Notes under the pieces: model-generated
Database searches by the model: none
Told to the model about the DNA's origin: nothing
What the model saw: the letters and a program-made list of their open reading frames with translations, nothing else
In this document: positions 8,758 to 17,484 of the stretch, in pieces
How positions within the stretch are numbered: the first letter of the stretch is position 1
Layout of the letters: each line of letters starts with the position of its first letter
NCBI GenBank assembly: GCA_963709645.1
Contig: CAVPXP010000003.1
Location: 124,001-188,000, forward strand
Reading direction: 5' to 3'
Length of the DNA: 64,000 bases
Source: DYRB01 sp963709645
Lineage (GTDB): Bacteria > Pseudomonadota > Gammaproteobacteria > Chromatiales > Chromatiaceae
Made by a program: the position numbers and the translations under genes

Positions 8758-10185
8758 CTAGGGCCCGAAGAAGACGCTCTCACGCTGCGCGCGTACCGCT
8801 ACCCCGTTAGAACGCTCCCCTTCGACGACGAAGGTCACCGGTTCACGCTCGTCGGCCAGATCCTTGCTGGCTACCTTAACAAAGACTGTTATCGGAACAA
8901 CCTCCCCGTGCCTGGTCATGACCGGCTCATCTGCGCCGATGAGATGCAGATTCTTTGGTCCCGACGCACTGACACGCATTGCCAGGTCCTCTGGCGACTT
9001 GTTCAGGAGCTTCAGGGTGAACTTGTTCTGGATCGAGCCGTCGCTCAAGCGGGTGAACAGCGGGGCGCGCTCGTGCAGGACCTTAATTTCTATGGGCAAC
9101 ATGGTCGAGAAGCCAAAGATGATCCCGATCCACGCCAGTAACAAGATCCCACCGTAGATCCAGACCCGAGTGCGCTTGACCAACGGCCTGACCGGCTTGC
9201 CGTCGAGTTCGTCCAACGAGGCATAGCGAATCAGGCCCTTGGGGCGCCCGACCTTCTCCATGACCGAATCGCAGGCATCCAGGCACAGGCCGCAGGTGAT
9301 ACACCCCTCCTGTTGGCCGTTGCGGATGTCGATGCCCGTAGGACAGACCGCCACGCACTGGTTACAGTCCACACAATCCCCCGTGGTCCGATCCTGGCCT
9401 ACCTTGCCCTTGACGATGCGCCCGCGCGGCTCGCCACGCTTCTCATCATAGGTTGGCACAACCGTCGTCCGGTCCAGCATCACACCCTGGATCCGGGCAT
9501 AGGGACATAACCAGAAGCAAACCTGCTCCCGCAGCAACCCGGCCAGACCGAAGGTACCAAGTGTGAACAGAGCGACCGTCACATAGGCCGCCGGGTCCGC
9601 CTGACCACTGAAGAACCTCCCCCAGAAGGTTGGGGCGTCAGTAAACCAGGCGACGAAGCTGAATCCCGTTAAGAAGCCGATCAGGAGCCAGACAAGATAC
9701 TTGATCCCGCGAACCGAAATCTTGTGGAGATCCCAGGGGGCCTTGTCCAGCTTGCGCCTTTGGGGGGGCGGTCCCTCCAACTTCTCCTCGATCCAGGTAA
9801 AGGCGTCAGTCCAGACGGTCTGGAAGCAGAAGTAGCCACACCAGACCCGCCCCGCCAGGGCAGTGATGACGGCGAGCAGGATCGCGAAAAACAATAGCAG
9901 CAGCGAAAGCATCCAGAAGTCCTGGGGCAGGACCGTCGCAGAGAACAGGTGATATTGCCGATTCGGGATATCGAACAGCACCGCCTGGCGCCCGTCCCAC
10001 CGCAGGTAGGGACCGAGGAAAAAGATCACCCAGACCGAGGCCAACAACCACTTGATCGTGCGAAACTTACCCGGCAAGCGCTTGGCGTGGATCGTTTCCC
10101 CGCCGGTATTCACATGCCAATGACCGGCCTCCGCGTAGAGGTCATCGACCGCCGCCGCGCCCTTCTCGACCTGACTCTTGCTCAC
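8758..10185 (-). CDS. ccoG: CcoG (RdxA/FixG), polyferredoxin copper reductase
   Basis: Membrane iron-sulfur protein reported to reduce Cu(II) for cbb3 biogenesis. It has about 475 residues from a GTG at 10185, which has a GGAG element upstream; an ATG at 10248 would add 21 Arg- and Pro-rich residues not seen in the family. The N-terminal membrane part carries CGYFCFQTVWTD and WLCPYARIQGVM. Two [4Fe-4S] clusters are marked by CVDCNQCVAVCP and CITCGLCLDAC, and a C-terminal Ig-like domain follows the last helix. It is the first gene after the terminator at 10376-10402, so the assembly genes probably have their own promoter. Confidence 0.93.
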   Translation of the reverse strand: MSKSQVEKGAAAVDDLYAEAGHWHVNTGGETIHAKRLPGKFRTIKWLLASVWVIFFLGPYLRWDGRQAVLFDIPNRQYHLFSATVLPQDFWMLSLLLLFFAILLAVITALAGRVWCGYFCFQTVWTDAFTWIEEKLEGPPPQRRKLDKAPWDLHKISVRGIKYLVWLLIGFLTGFSFVAWFTDAPTFWGRFFSGQADPAAYVTVALFTLGTFGLAGLLREQVCFWLCPYARIQGVMLDRTTVVPTYDEKRGEPRGRIVKGKVGQDRTTGDCVDCNQCVAVCPTGIDIRNGQQEGCITCGLCLDACDSVMEKVGRPKGLIRYASLDELDGKPVRPLVKRTRVWIYGGILLLAWIGIIFGFSTMLPIEIKVLHERAPLFTRLSDGSIQNKFTLKLLNKSPEDLAMRVSASGPKNLHLIGADEPVMTRHGEVVPITVFVKVASKDLADEREPVTFVVEGERSNGVAVRAQRESVFFGP

Positions 10186-10375
10186 TGACCATCTCCGGAG
10201 GATTCGCCCAGCGCAGCGTTGTGCAGCTCTGGGCGGCGTTGGACCCATGTCGGCACCGACTGCCGTGCCGACGCAGGTACCGCCGTCGACTTGGCGCGCA
10301 ATTTAACCGAGAACAGCTCTCGGAACATTGCGCTTTCTCAATTGTAACCGGATGATTTCCCCAGGGTTACAGCCG

Positions 10376-10402
10376 AAAAAAAGGGGGATTGACATCCCCC
10401 TT
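10376..10402 (-). terminator. intrinsic terminator after the cco structural operon
   Basis: On the minus strand a 9-bp stem (AAGGGGGAT / ATCCCCCTT, loop GTCA) is followed directly by a run of seven T. It lies 28 bp past the stop of the 50-aa membrane protein and about 190 bp before the ccoG start. It separates the structural genes from ccoGHIS. Confidence 0.92.
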
Positions 10403-10429
10403 GGCGTCTGCGATCCGAACGCCGCCAGA

Positions 10430-10582
10430 CTACTGCTGGTTCTTGTGGGCCTCCGCGTCGCGCTTAATCAAGGCGCCGACTTTGAAATAGAGGAACACGA
10501 CAACGACGATCGCTCCAATGACCATAAGGATCGACATCCAGGCCACGGGATCCCAATTCATCATGTTACCCAGCACGCTCAT
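10430..10582 (-). CDS. 50-aa single-span membrane protein at the end of the cco operon
   Basis: Starts at the ATG at 10582 behind a purine-rich GAGAGGGGG element. The protein opens with MSVLGNMMNWDPVAWMS, has one hydrophobic helix (about residues 15-34) and ends in the charged tail ALIKRDAEAHKNQQ. It is the last gene before the terminator, so it is made with CcoNOQP. Shape and size fit either a DUF3149-type protein or a small accessory subunit such as CcoM; I cannot decide. A hairpin at 10615-10634 lies between it and ccoP. Confidence 0.75.
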   Translation of the reverse strand: MSVLGNMMNWDPVAWMSILMVIGAIVVVVFLYFKVGALIKRDAEAHKNQQ

Positions 10583-10614
10583 GGCATTCCCCCTCTCTCC
10601 AGACTCGTGAAAGG

Positions 10615-10634
10615 GGACGGCGTAAACGCCGTCC
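10615..10634. repeat. hairpin between ccoP and the 50-aa protein
   Basis: Perfect inverted repeat with arms GGACGGCGT and ACGCCGTCC, two bases apart. On the minus strand it follows ccoP and is not followed by T's, so it looks like an RNA-stabilising or attenuating hairpin rather than a terminator. It could set different expression for the small downstream gene. Confidence 0.75.
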
Positions 10635-10672
10635 GCCTTCAATGGCACTGAGGCTCCGACTGTTACTTGCCG

Positions 10673-11560
10673 CCGCCCAATTGGTGCACGTACACGACAA
10701 GCTTCTTGATTTCCTGCTCACCCAACTTCTTGGTGGTCCCGAAAGGCAGGCATGACGGCATTGCGGGACAAAGGTTGATCCGCCTGATTGACGCCATACA
10801 GAATCGTCTGCTTCGCGCTCTCCAAGCCGCCAGGCTCGAAACGCCATACCTTATCCGTCAGGTTCGCCGCACCGACGCTCACCACGTCGCCGTTGGGCAG
10901 CTCGGCAAGGACACCGTCGCCCTTCGTGCCGTGACAGGCGTTGCAGCCCTTGGCATTGTAAAGTGCCCAACCCTCGTCCCCACCCGCCGCCGGGCCACCA
11001 TCGTGCAGCGCAACCACAAAATTCGCGAGTTTATCGACCTCCTGCGGCGTGAGGATCTTTTCATGGGCCGTCATCTGGCCCGCGCGTCCACCCACGACCG
11101 ACTCCTGTATCTTGGCCATGCTGCCGCCATAGAGCCAGTCGTCGTCCGCCAGGACTGGATAGCCCAGGTTGCCGGCGCCGCCACTGGCGTGGCAGGCAGC
11201 GCAATAGTCGCCAAACAAGACCTTGGCAGACGCTACGGTATACTCAGACAAGCCAGGATCCTGGGCGATCTCCGCCGGGGTCAGCTTGGCGATCTGGTCC
11301 TCGAACTCCTTGCGCATCTCCTGAACCTGCGCGACGCCTTCCTGATATTCCTTCATCTGGGTCCAGCCCAGCACGCCCCGGGTGTAGTCCGTCGCCATGG
11401 GCCAGAACGGGTACAGAATCCCGTAGGCGACGACCCAGAGCATCGACGCCCAGAAGGCGATCATCCACCAGCCGGGTGGGGGGTTTGCCAGCTCGCGCAG
11501 GTTATCGTCCCAGTAGTGGCCGGTGTTATTCTCACCGGGGAACGGGTTATGGTCTGCCAT
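10673..11560 (-). CDS. ccoP: CcoP, di-haem cytochrome c subunit of cbb3 oxidase (frameshifted near the 3' end)
   Basis: Electron-entry subunit of cbb3 oxidase. It starts MADHNPFPGENNTGHYWDDNL at the ATG at 11560, has one membrane helix, then two cytochrome c domains with haem sites CAACH and CNACH and axial-Met candidates in GGSMAK and AVMPAF. As given, the frame ends early at 10718 with FRDHQEVG. Removing one base from the AAA run at 10742-10744 (TTT on the coding strand) restores AFGTTKKLGEQEIKKLV and the normal C-terminus YVHQLGGGK with a TAA at 10673. I treat the break as a sequencing error. It overlaps ccoQ by 14 bp. Confidence 0.93.
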
Positions 11561-11780
11561 CTTTCTCTCCGCTGTCTGGTTTGTCCTCATCGAACGGGAT
11601 ATTGCGCATGGCCTCAAGGCGATCCCGGTTCTTGGGAGCGAGTACGTAGACGTAGAGCACCACCATCAGGACGGCGATGACAACGGTCAGGATCGTACCA
11701 ACCCAATCATTGACCGTCATCGCCGCCCAGTCGGTAGCAAAGTGCTCTTTCAGACTATTCACGATAGGCCTTGGACTCAT
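11547..11780 (-). CDS. ccoQ: CcoQ (FixQ), small cbb3 oxidase subunit
   Basis: Single-helix subunit thought to stabilise the CcoNO-CcoP complex. The conserved part is MTVNDWVGTILTVVIAVLM followed by YVYVLAPKNRDRLEAMRNIPF. The start is uncertain: an ATG at 11780 overlaps ccoO by 26 bp, a GTG at 11762 has AAGG six bases upstream, and an internal ATG at 11720 gives 57 aa, closer to many family members. It lies between ccoO and ccoP as in the standard order. Confidence 0.88.
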   Translation of the reverse strand: MSPRPIVNSLKEHFATDWAAMTVNDWVGTILTVVIAVLMVVLYVYVLAPKNRDRLEAMRNIPFDEDKPDSGEKDGRP

Positions 11781-12501
11781 CGAGCTTGGCCATGGTGCCT
11801 AGGACCTGAAGGTAGGTGACCAGGGCATCCATCTCGGTCCTACCCTCGACCAGCTTGGGGGCCTGGGCGATGTCCTCGTCGTGGTACGGAACGCCGATCG
11901 TGCGCATCCCATTCATGTGCTTCACCATCGTGGGACCGTCAACCATGGCCTTGTCCAGCCAAGGGTAGTTCGGCATCACCGACTCCGGGACCACGGACCG
12001 CGGCGCACGCAAATGGACACGCTGCCACTCATCTGAGTACTTTCCGCCAAGCCGCGCGAGGTCGGGGCCCGTGCGCTTGGAGCCCCATTGGAAGGGGTGG
12101 TCGAACATGGACTCCGAGGCGAGGGAGTAGTGCCCGTAACGTTCCTTCTCATCCCGGAACGGACGCACCATCTGCGAGTGACAGGTATAGCAACCCTCGC
12201 GCTGATAGATGTCGCGGCCAGCGAGTTCCAGGGCGGTGTAGGGACGGACGCCATCGCCCGGCTTCCAGTTCCACTTGGCTTTGCCGTCCGCTGCGACTGA
12301 AACGATCGGCTGCTGCCCGGCCTGATTCCAGACGATCTCTGGGTACTTCTCCTGCTCAGGGAAGGTGCTCTTCAGATAGAACAGCGGAACGATCTCAACG
12401 ATACCGCCGACGGACAGGGCGATCGCCAGGACGATCAGCAGGCCCCAGATGTTCCGCTCCATGCGGTCCTGGAGGCCCTTAGGTGCTGTATTCTCAGCCA
12501 T
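11755..12501 (-). CDS. ccoO: CcoO, mono-haem cytochrome c subunit of cbb3 oxidase
   Basis: Membrane-anchored cytochrome c (248 aa) that passes electrons from CcoP to CcoN. One N-terminal helix (LLIVLAIALSVGGIVEIVPLF) precedes the haem motif CYTCHSQMVRPFRDE. RTGPDLARLGGKYSDEW and SVMPNYPWL with the axial Met are family signatures. It starts 20 bp after the ccoN stop. Intact. Confidence 0.96.
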   Translation of the reverse strand: MAENTAPKGLQDRMERNIWGLLIVLAIALSVGGIVEIVPLFYLKSTFPEQEKYPEIVWNQAGQQPIVSVAADGKAKWNWKPGDGVRPYTALELAGRDIYQREGCYTCHSQMVRPFRDEKERYGHYSLASESMFDHPFQWGSKRTGPDLARLGGKYSDEWQRVHLRAPRSVVPESVMPNYPWLDKAMVDGPTMVKHMNGMRTIGVPYHDEDIAQAPKLVEGRTEMDALVTYLQVLGTMAKLDESKAYRE

Positions 12502-12520
12502 TGCTCGTGACCTCCTTAAA

Positions 12521-13954
12521 TCAAGCCATCGCCGCAGCGGCGCGTGCCTGCTGCAGGCTGCCCTGGGAAACGGACTTGCGCACGGTCATCAGGACATTGA
12601 TGAGCATGAGCACAGCGCCGAACAGGAAGATCCCACCGCCGATGGCGCGCATCGCGTAGTAGGGGTGCATGGCATCTACCGACTCGACGAAGGTGTAGGC
12701 CAGGGTGCCGTACTCGTCATAGGCGCGCCACATGAGGCCCTGCATGATACCGGAGACCCACATGGCGACGATGTAGACCACGGTACCAATGGTGGCGGTC
12801 CAGAAGTGGGCGTTGACCAGCTTCTCCGACCACATCTCCGTGTACCAGAGGCGGGTCATCAGGTGATAAATGGAGCCGATGGCAATACCCGCGACCCAGC
12901 CAAGGGCGCCTGAATGCACGTGGCCTACGGTCCAGTCGGTATAGTGCGACAGGGCGTTTACGGTCTTCAGCGACATGACCGGTCCCTCGAAGGTGGACAT
13001 GGCGTAGAAGGCCAGAGCCATGACCATGAAACGCAGAACATAGTCCGTGCGCAGCTTATCCCAGGCCCCGGACAGGGTCATCATGCCGTTCACCGCGCCG
13101 CCCCAGGAGGGGATGATCATGGCGATGGACACGGCGGCACCCAGGGAGCCGGTCCAGTCCGGCAGGGCCGTATACTGAAGGTGGTGAGCGCCGAGCCAGA
13201 CGTAACCGAACATCAGGGCCCAGAAGTGGATGACCGACAGGCGATAGGAGTAAATTGGACGGTTGGCCTGCTTGGGCACGAAGTAGTACATCATGGCCAG
13301 GAAGCCGGCGGTCAGGTAGAAGCCCACCGCGTTGTGGCCCCACCACCACTGGATCATGGCGTCCTGCACACCGGAGAATAGGGAATAGGACTTAAACACT
13401 CCCACCGGAATGGCCAGACTGTTGACCACATGGAGATAGGTGATCATCACCATCATGCCGAGAAAGAACCAATTCGATACATAGATGTGTGAGGTCTTGC
13501 GGTTGGCGATCGTCATGATGAAATTGAAGGTGTAAGCCAACCACACCACGGCAATGGCGATGTCGACGGGCCACTCCAGTTCGGCATACTCCTTGGCCGA
13601 GGTCAGGCCCAGCGGGAGCGTGACCACCGCGGAGACGATGATGAGATTCCAGCCGATGAAGACGAACCACGCCAGTTTGTCACTCCATAGCCGCACGCCG
13701 CAGGTGCGTTGGACGGAATAAAAAGAGGTCGCCATCAGAGCACAGCCGCCAAACGCGAAGATGACGGCATTGGTATGGAGCGGGCGGAGGCGCCCGAACG
13801 AGAGATACGGGCTATCGAAATTCAGAACCGGCCAGGCCAGCTCGGAGGCGATATAGACCCCGACGAGTGCGCCCACCACCAGGTAGACGACCGCCGCGAC
13901 GGTGAACCAGCGTACAATTTCGAAGTTGTACCTCTGTTCCAGTGGCGCTTCCAT
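12521..13954 (-). CDS. ccoN: CcoN, catalytic subunit I of cbb3 cytochrome c oxidase
   Basis: High-affinity terminal oxidase subunit that holds low-spin haem b and the haem b3-CuB centre and reduces oxygen under low oxygen. It has 477 residues from the ATG at 13954, which has a strong GGGGAGG site upstream. About twelve membrane spans are visible, with conserved His motifs such as RLRPLHTNAVIF, WWWGHNAVGF, GAHHLQYTALPDW and VGHVHSGALGW. It is first in the ccoNOQP operon. I see no FNR/Anr half-site pair upstream, only the sigma-70-like promoter at 14053-14081. Confidence 0.96.
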   Translation of the reverse strand: MEAPLEQRYNFEIVRWFTVAAVVYLVVGALVGVYIASELAWPVLNFDSPYLSFGRLRPLHTNAVIFAFGGCALMATSFYSVQRTCGVRLWSDKLAWFVFIGWNLIIVSAVVTLPLGLTSAKEYAELEWPVDIAIAVVWLAYTFNFIMTIANRKTSHIYVSNWFFLGMMVMITYLHVVNSLAIPVGVFKSYSLFSGVQDAMIQWWWGHNAVGFYLTAGFLAMMYYFVPKQANRPIYSYRLSVIHFWALMFGYVWLGAHHLQYTALPDWTGSLGAAVSIAMIIPSWGGAVNGMMTLSGAWDKLRTDYVLRFMVMALAFYAMSTFEGPVMSLKTVNALSHYTDWTVGHVHSGALGWVAGIAIGSIYHLMTRLWYTEMWSEKLVNAHFWTATIGTVVYIVAMWVSGIMQGLMWRAYDEYGTLAYTFVESVDAMHPYYAMRAIGGGIFLFGAVLMLINVLMTVRKSVSQGSLQQARAAAAMA

Positions 13955-14052
13955 AGTTCCTCCCCAAAGGAATTCAAGGAAAATGACGAGTGTGTGCGAG
14001 CCCCCCGGCCCACGGTCCGCGCGCCCCATTTTCCTTGAGCGCAGCGCCCGCT

Positions 14053-14081
14053 ATGACACTGGATTCAAGGCCGAAAGTCAA
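14053..14081 (-). promoter_or_regulatory. candidate sigma-70 promoter of ccoN
   Basis: Minus-strand -35 TTGACT (14081-14076), a 17-bp spacer, then TGTCAT (14058-14053) as a 4/6 match to the -10 box. It lies about 100 bp upstream of the ccoN start. Confidence 0.4.
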
Positions 14082-14262
14082 TATGGACGTTGTGGTTACC
14101 CCTATCTAACAGGGGATTTGCCGGAAATCGTCTCGATCTGGACGAGGTGTCGCAGATCGGCGCAGCGGGGCGCAAGAAGGGCATCAACCGCGACGCGCAA
14201 CCGTCAAGCGGTCGGAGTCGAGATGGCGGCCTAGGACGGGACCGCGCGGTGAAACCGGCCAA

Positions 14263-15309
14263 TCACTTGAAGAAAGAATCCACCGAGAAGCCGTCCTTTT
14301 CGAGGATATCGCGCAGTCTGCGCAGGGCATCCATCTGGATCTGCCGGACGCGCTCGCGGGTCACACCGAGTTCGTGGGCGACCCGCTCCAGAGTCGAGTG
14401 CTCATAGCCATGCAGGCCGAAGCGGCGCTCGACGACCGCGCGCTGTTTGTCGTTGAGCTTCCGCAGCCAGGCCTCCAGATTGTGCCGGACATCGGCGTCA
14501 TGGATACGATCGGTGGGATCTTCCGCCGAGTCGTCCTGGAGCATGTCCACCAGAGGCTTGTCGGCGTCCTTACTGTAGGGCGTATCCACCGAGGCGATGC
14601 GCTCGTTGAGCCCCAGCATGCGCTTGACCTCCGAGATCGGCTTGTCGAGCAACAGGGCCACATCTTCGGTGGTCGGCTCGTGATCGAGGCGCTGGGCAAG
14701 GTGCCGTGCGGCCTTGAGATAGGTGTTGATCTCCTTGACCACGTGGATCGGCAGACGAACGGTGCGGGTCTGGTTCATGATGGCCCGCTCGATGGTCTGG
14801 CGGATCCACCAAGTCGCATAGGTCGAGAAGCGAAAGCCGCGCTCGGGGTCGAACTTCTCCACCGCGCGGATCAGGCCCAGGTTGCCCTCTTCGATCAGGT
14901 CCAGCAGCGGGAGACCGCGGTTGAGGTAGCGCCGCGCGATCTTAACGACTAGCCGCAGGTTACTGACAATCATGCGCTGGCGGGCGCCGTTGTCCCCCCG
15001 CTGTGCCAGGCGCGCGAAGCGGACTTCCTCCTCCGCCGTCAGCAGTTTGGAGCCGCCGATTTCGTTGAGATAGAGGCGAGTCGCGTCAAAGTCCCCGTCC
15101 CCGGCAGCAAACCGCGCGCTTTCGGCTGCCTCGGTGCTATCGTCCTCGGCCGCAGCGACGCGTTCGACATCCTCGCTGAGGGGCTCGCTGAGGGGCCCGG
15201 AGATCACCTCGCTGTCGCCGAGAGCCTCCGTTGTCGGGATCGAATCATCCTCGATATCAGGCTCGATCGCTGCCTCGATCTCCAGCACATCTTGCTCATC
15301 GGTCACCAT
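14263..15309 (-). CDS. rpoS: RpoS, stationary-phase sigma factor
   Basis: Sigma-38 of RNA polymerase, controlling the general stress and stationary-phase response. It has 348 residues and starts MVTDEQDVLEIE at 15309, nine bases after a GGAGG site; an ATG at 15318 is too close to that site. Region 1.2 (DATRLYLNEIG), region 2 (IEEGNLGLIRAVEKFDPERG, FSTYATWWIRQ), region 3 and the region 4 helix-turn-helix (LGVTRERVRQIQ) are all present. The acidic N-terminus (residues 1-75) is Glu- and Asp-rich. It follows nlpD, in which rpoS promoters often lie. Confidence 0.97.
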   Translation of the reverse strand: MVTDEQDVLEIEAAIEPDIEDDSIPTTEALGDSEVISGPLSEPLSEDVERVAAAEDDSTEAAESARFAAGDGDFDATRLYLNEIGGSKLLTAEEEVRFARLAQRGDNGARQRMIVSNLRLVVKIARRYLNRGLPLLDLIEEGNLGLIRAVEKFDPERGFRFSTYATWWIRQTIERAIMNQTRTVRLPIHVVKEINTYLKAARHLAQRLDHEPTTEDVALLLDKPISEVKRMLGLNERIASVDTPYSKDADKPLVDMLQDDSAEDPTDRIHDADVRHNLEAWLRKLNDKQRAVVERRFGLHGYEHSTLERVAHELGVTRERVRQIQMDALRRLRDILEKDGFSVDSFFK

Positions 15310-15337
15310 GCACTGCATCCTCCAAAATGCGGGCGGA

Positions 15338-16173
15338 TCACCTCGACTTCGGCAGATAACCCATGGGGTCGACGGCGGTGCCGTTCTTGCGAATCTCAAA
15401 GTGCAGCAACCAATCCCCCCCGCCTGCCCAACCTCCGCAACGGCCTGGCCACGTTCGACGCGGTCCCCCTCGCGGACGAGGAGTTTGCGGTTGAAGCCGT
15501 ACGCGCTTAAATAGTTTTTATTGTGCTGGACGATAATAAGGTTCCCGTAACCCTTGAGTCCACTGCCGCTGTAAACGACGGAGCCGGTCTCGGCGGCGAC
15601 CACCTTGGCCCCGGGCCGCCCGCCGATGCGTATGCCCGACCGAGTACGATCGCCCGGGGCGTAGTTGCGCTTGACCGGCCCCCTCAGGGGCCATCGCCAG
15701 GCCAGCCCCGAGGGACTTGCGCGCGCGGCGACATTCGGCCTGACCCCGGCCCCAGGCTCCGCCTGAGGAGTTACCGTGACATCTGCCAGCCGTCCCGACT
15801 CGTCAGACTGGCGTTCGGCGGATTGACCCCGGCGCCCCTTGGTATCCGTGACCAGGCCGTCGGTCACCGTCACGCCGTCCTCGCTCACCCCTGGCGGAAC
15901 AATCCGCAGAAGCCCGCCGGACAGGATTTTGTAGGGCGGCTTCATGCGGTTCCACCGAGCCAAGGTCGCGAAACTCAGTTTCAGTCGCTCCGCTACCTCG
16001 CTCAGGGTGTCACCGGACTTTATGCGGTAATAACCGTTCGGGGCCGGGGCGTTCTCGTCCCAGCCGGATACGGGCGCCGGCGTCCGGGTGGCACAACCCG
16101 GCAGCACCCCAACCGCCACAGCGAGCAAGGCGGCCAACAGGACGATATTTCGGGAACCCCCGCCGACGTTCAT
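15338..16173 (-). CDS. nlpD: NlpD, murein hydrolase activator lipoprotein (frameshifted)
   Basis: Outer-membrane lipoprotein that activates amidase AmiC at division. It starts MNVGGGSRNIVLL at 16173, with a lipobox-like LPGC, a LysM domain (YYRIKSGDTLSEVAERLKL) and a degenerate M23 peptidase domain ending in VGQAGG. As given, the frame then runs wrongly into rpoS, making an apparent 676-aa fusion. Adjusting the seven-C run at 15415-15421 restores DWLLHFEIRKNGTAVDPMGY and a TGA at 15338, the normal NlpD end. I therefore call two separate genes. Confidence 0.92.
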
Positions 16174-16244
16174 CACCGGGGCAGGCACCGGGTCTTGGAC
16201 AATTCCGCGGGACCACTGCCAACCCCTCACGGCACGCCTCCGCT

Positions 16245-16823
16245 TCAGCGCGACCAGACCACGATAGCGGCGATCAGCAGCAGCATGACCCACCCGATGC
16301 GGTCCACATAGGTGCGCAGGGTCGCCTCCATCCGCTCGCCGCCCCAGACCATCAAACCCGCGACCAGAAAGAACCGCCCGCCGCGCCCAATCAGGGACGC
16401 GACGGTGAATGGCAGCAGGGCCATGGACAGTGCCCCGGCGGTGATCGTGAAGACCTTATAAGGGATGGGGGAGAAGCCGGCGACAAAGACAGCCCAGACG
16501 CCCCACTCGGCAAACCAGTCCTTCGCTTGACCAAAGGCGGCGTGGTAACGCCCCCCCTCCCCGACCAGGGGTTGGATCAAATCGAATGCGAAGACCCCGA
16601 TCAAGTAGCCCGCAAGCCCACCCAGGACCGAAGCGGCTGTGGTGAGAGCCGCGAGCCACCAAGCACGTTTGGGGTTAGCCAGGCTCATGGGGGCCAAGAG
16701 GACATCCGGCGGAATCGGGAAGAAGGAGGACTCAGCAAAGCTCAGACCGGCGAGATACCAGGGAGCGTGGCGGTGTCGCGACCACGACATGACACGACTG
16801 TAGAGAGCCGAAAAGACACGCAT
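16245..16823 (-). CDS. YqaA-family inner membrane protein (DedA/VTT superfamily)
   Basis: Polytopic membrane protein (192 aa) of the YqaA branch of the DedA/SNARE-associated superfamily, whose wider family includes lipid scramblases and flippases. Typical motifs are SFAESSFFPIPPDVLLAPM and the re-entrant FSPIPYKVFTITAGALSM. Its start overlaps the pcm stop (ATGA), so it is translated with pcm. It sits between pcm and nlpD. Substrate unknown. Confidence 0.87.
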   Translation of the reverse strand: MRVFSALYSRVMSWSRHRHAPWYLAGLSFAESSFFPIPPDVLLAPMSLANPKRAWWLAALTTAASVLGGLAGYLIGVFAFDLIQPLVGEGGRYHAAFGQAKDWFAEWGVWAVFVAGFSPIPYKVFTITAGALSMALLPFTVASLIGRGGRFFLVAGLMVWGGERMEATLRTYVDRIGWVMLLLIAAIVVWSR

Positions 16824-17455
16824 CAGGCGACGCCTCCAAGCAAGGGCACGAAAATCACGGAATCGAGAATCTCGTGCTCATAACCCGACTCGGTCCGGGT
16901 CACCCGCACCAGCACCTGCTGACCCTGACGACCGATGGGCAGGACCATGCAACCTTCCGAAGCCAGTTGGTTGACCAAGGCCCGCGGTATACCCTCAGGC
17001 GCGGCCGTCACCAGAATGCCGTCGAAGGGGGCATATTCGCTCCACCCGAGGTGACCATCCCCGTGGCGCAACCGCACGTTGCGCAGCTTGAGCAGGCGCA
17101 AGCGCCGCGCGGCCATCTCGTGAAGGGCGGCAACCCGCTCGAGGCTGTAGACCCGGCGCACCACGGAGGCCAGCACCGCGGTTTGAAAGCCCGAACCAGT
17201 CCCAATCTCCAGGACCCGCGCCCTCGGCCCGCCTTCGAGCAAGGCCTCGGTCATGCGCGCAACGGTGTAGGGCTGCGAGATCGTCTGGCCGTGGCCGATG
17301 GGAAGCGACGAATCCTCATAGGCGCGGCTCGCCAATGCCTCATCGACGAACAGGTGCCGGGGCAGGCTGCGCATCGCATCCAACACACCCTGATGGGTGA
17401 TACCCGCATCAACGAGACGCTGCACCAAGCGCTCCCGCGTGCGCTGTGACGTCAT
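16823..17455 (-). CDS. pcm: Pcm, protein-L-isoaspartate O-methyltransferase
   Basis: Repairs isoaspartyl damage in ageing proteins using S-adenosylmethionine. With the start at MTSQRTRERLVQ (ATG 17455, AGGGG seven bases upstream) it has 210 residues, matching the family; an ATG at 17506 would overlap surE by 22 bp. Signatures are LPIGHGQTISQPYTVARMTE, the SAM-binding VLEIGTGSGFQTAVLA and FDGILVTAAPEGIP. Second gene of surE-pcm-yqaA-nlpD-rpoS. Confidence 0.94.
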   Translation of the reverse strand: MTSQRTRERLVQRLVDAGITHQGVLDAMRSLPRHLFVDEALASRAYEDSSLPIGHGQTISQPYTVARMTEALLEGGPRARVLEIGTGSGFQTAVLASVVRRVYSLERVAALHEMAARRLRLLKLRNVRLRHGDGHLGWSEYAPFDGILVTAAPEGIPRALVNQLASEGCMVLPIGRQGQQVLVRVTRTESGYEHEILDSVIFVPLLGGVA

Positions 17456-17484
17456 CCCGATCCCCTGCTCGCGGGCACCCGCCA

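Noticed and set aside
13955..14262. FNR/Anr box expected upstream of ccoN.
   Set aside because: No TTGAT-N4-ATCAA-like site was found; a TTGAC/TTGAA pair near 14070 is in direct orientation and does not fit.
14263..16293. A single 676-codon frame joining NlpD and RpoS.
   Set aside because: The join reads through nonsense after VGQAGG. Correcting a seven-C run restores a normal NlpD C-terminus and stop, and RpoS has its own GGAGG-spaced ATG. It is an artefact, not a fusion protein.
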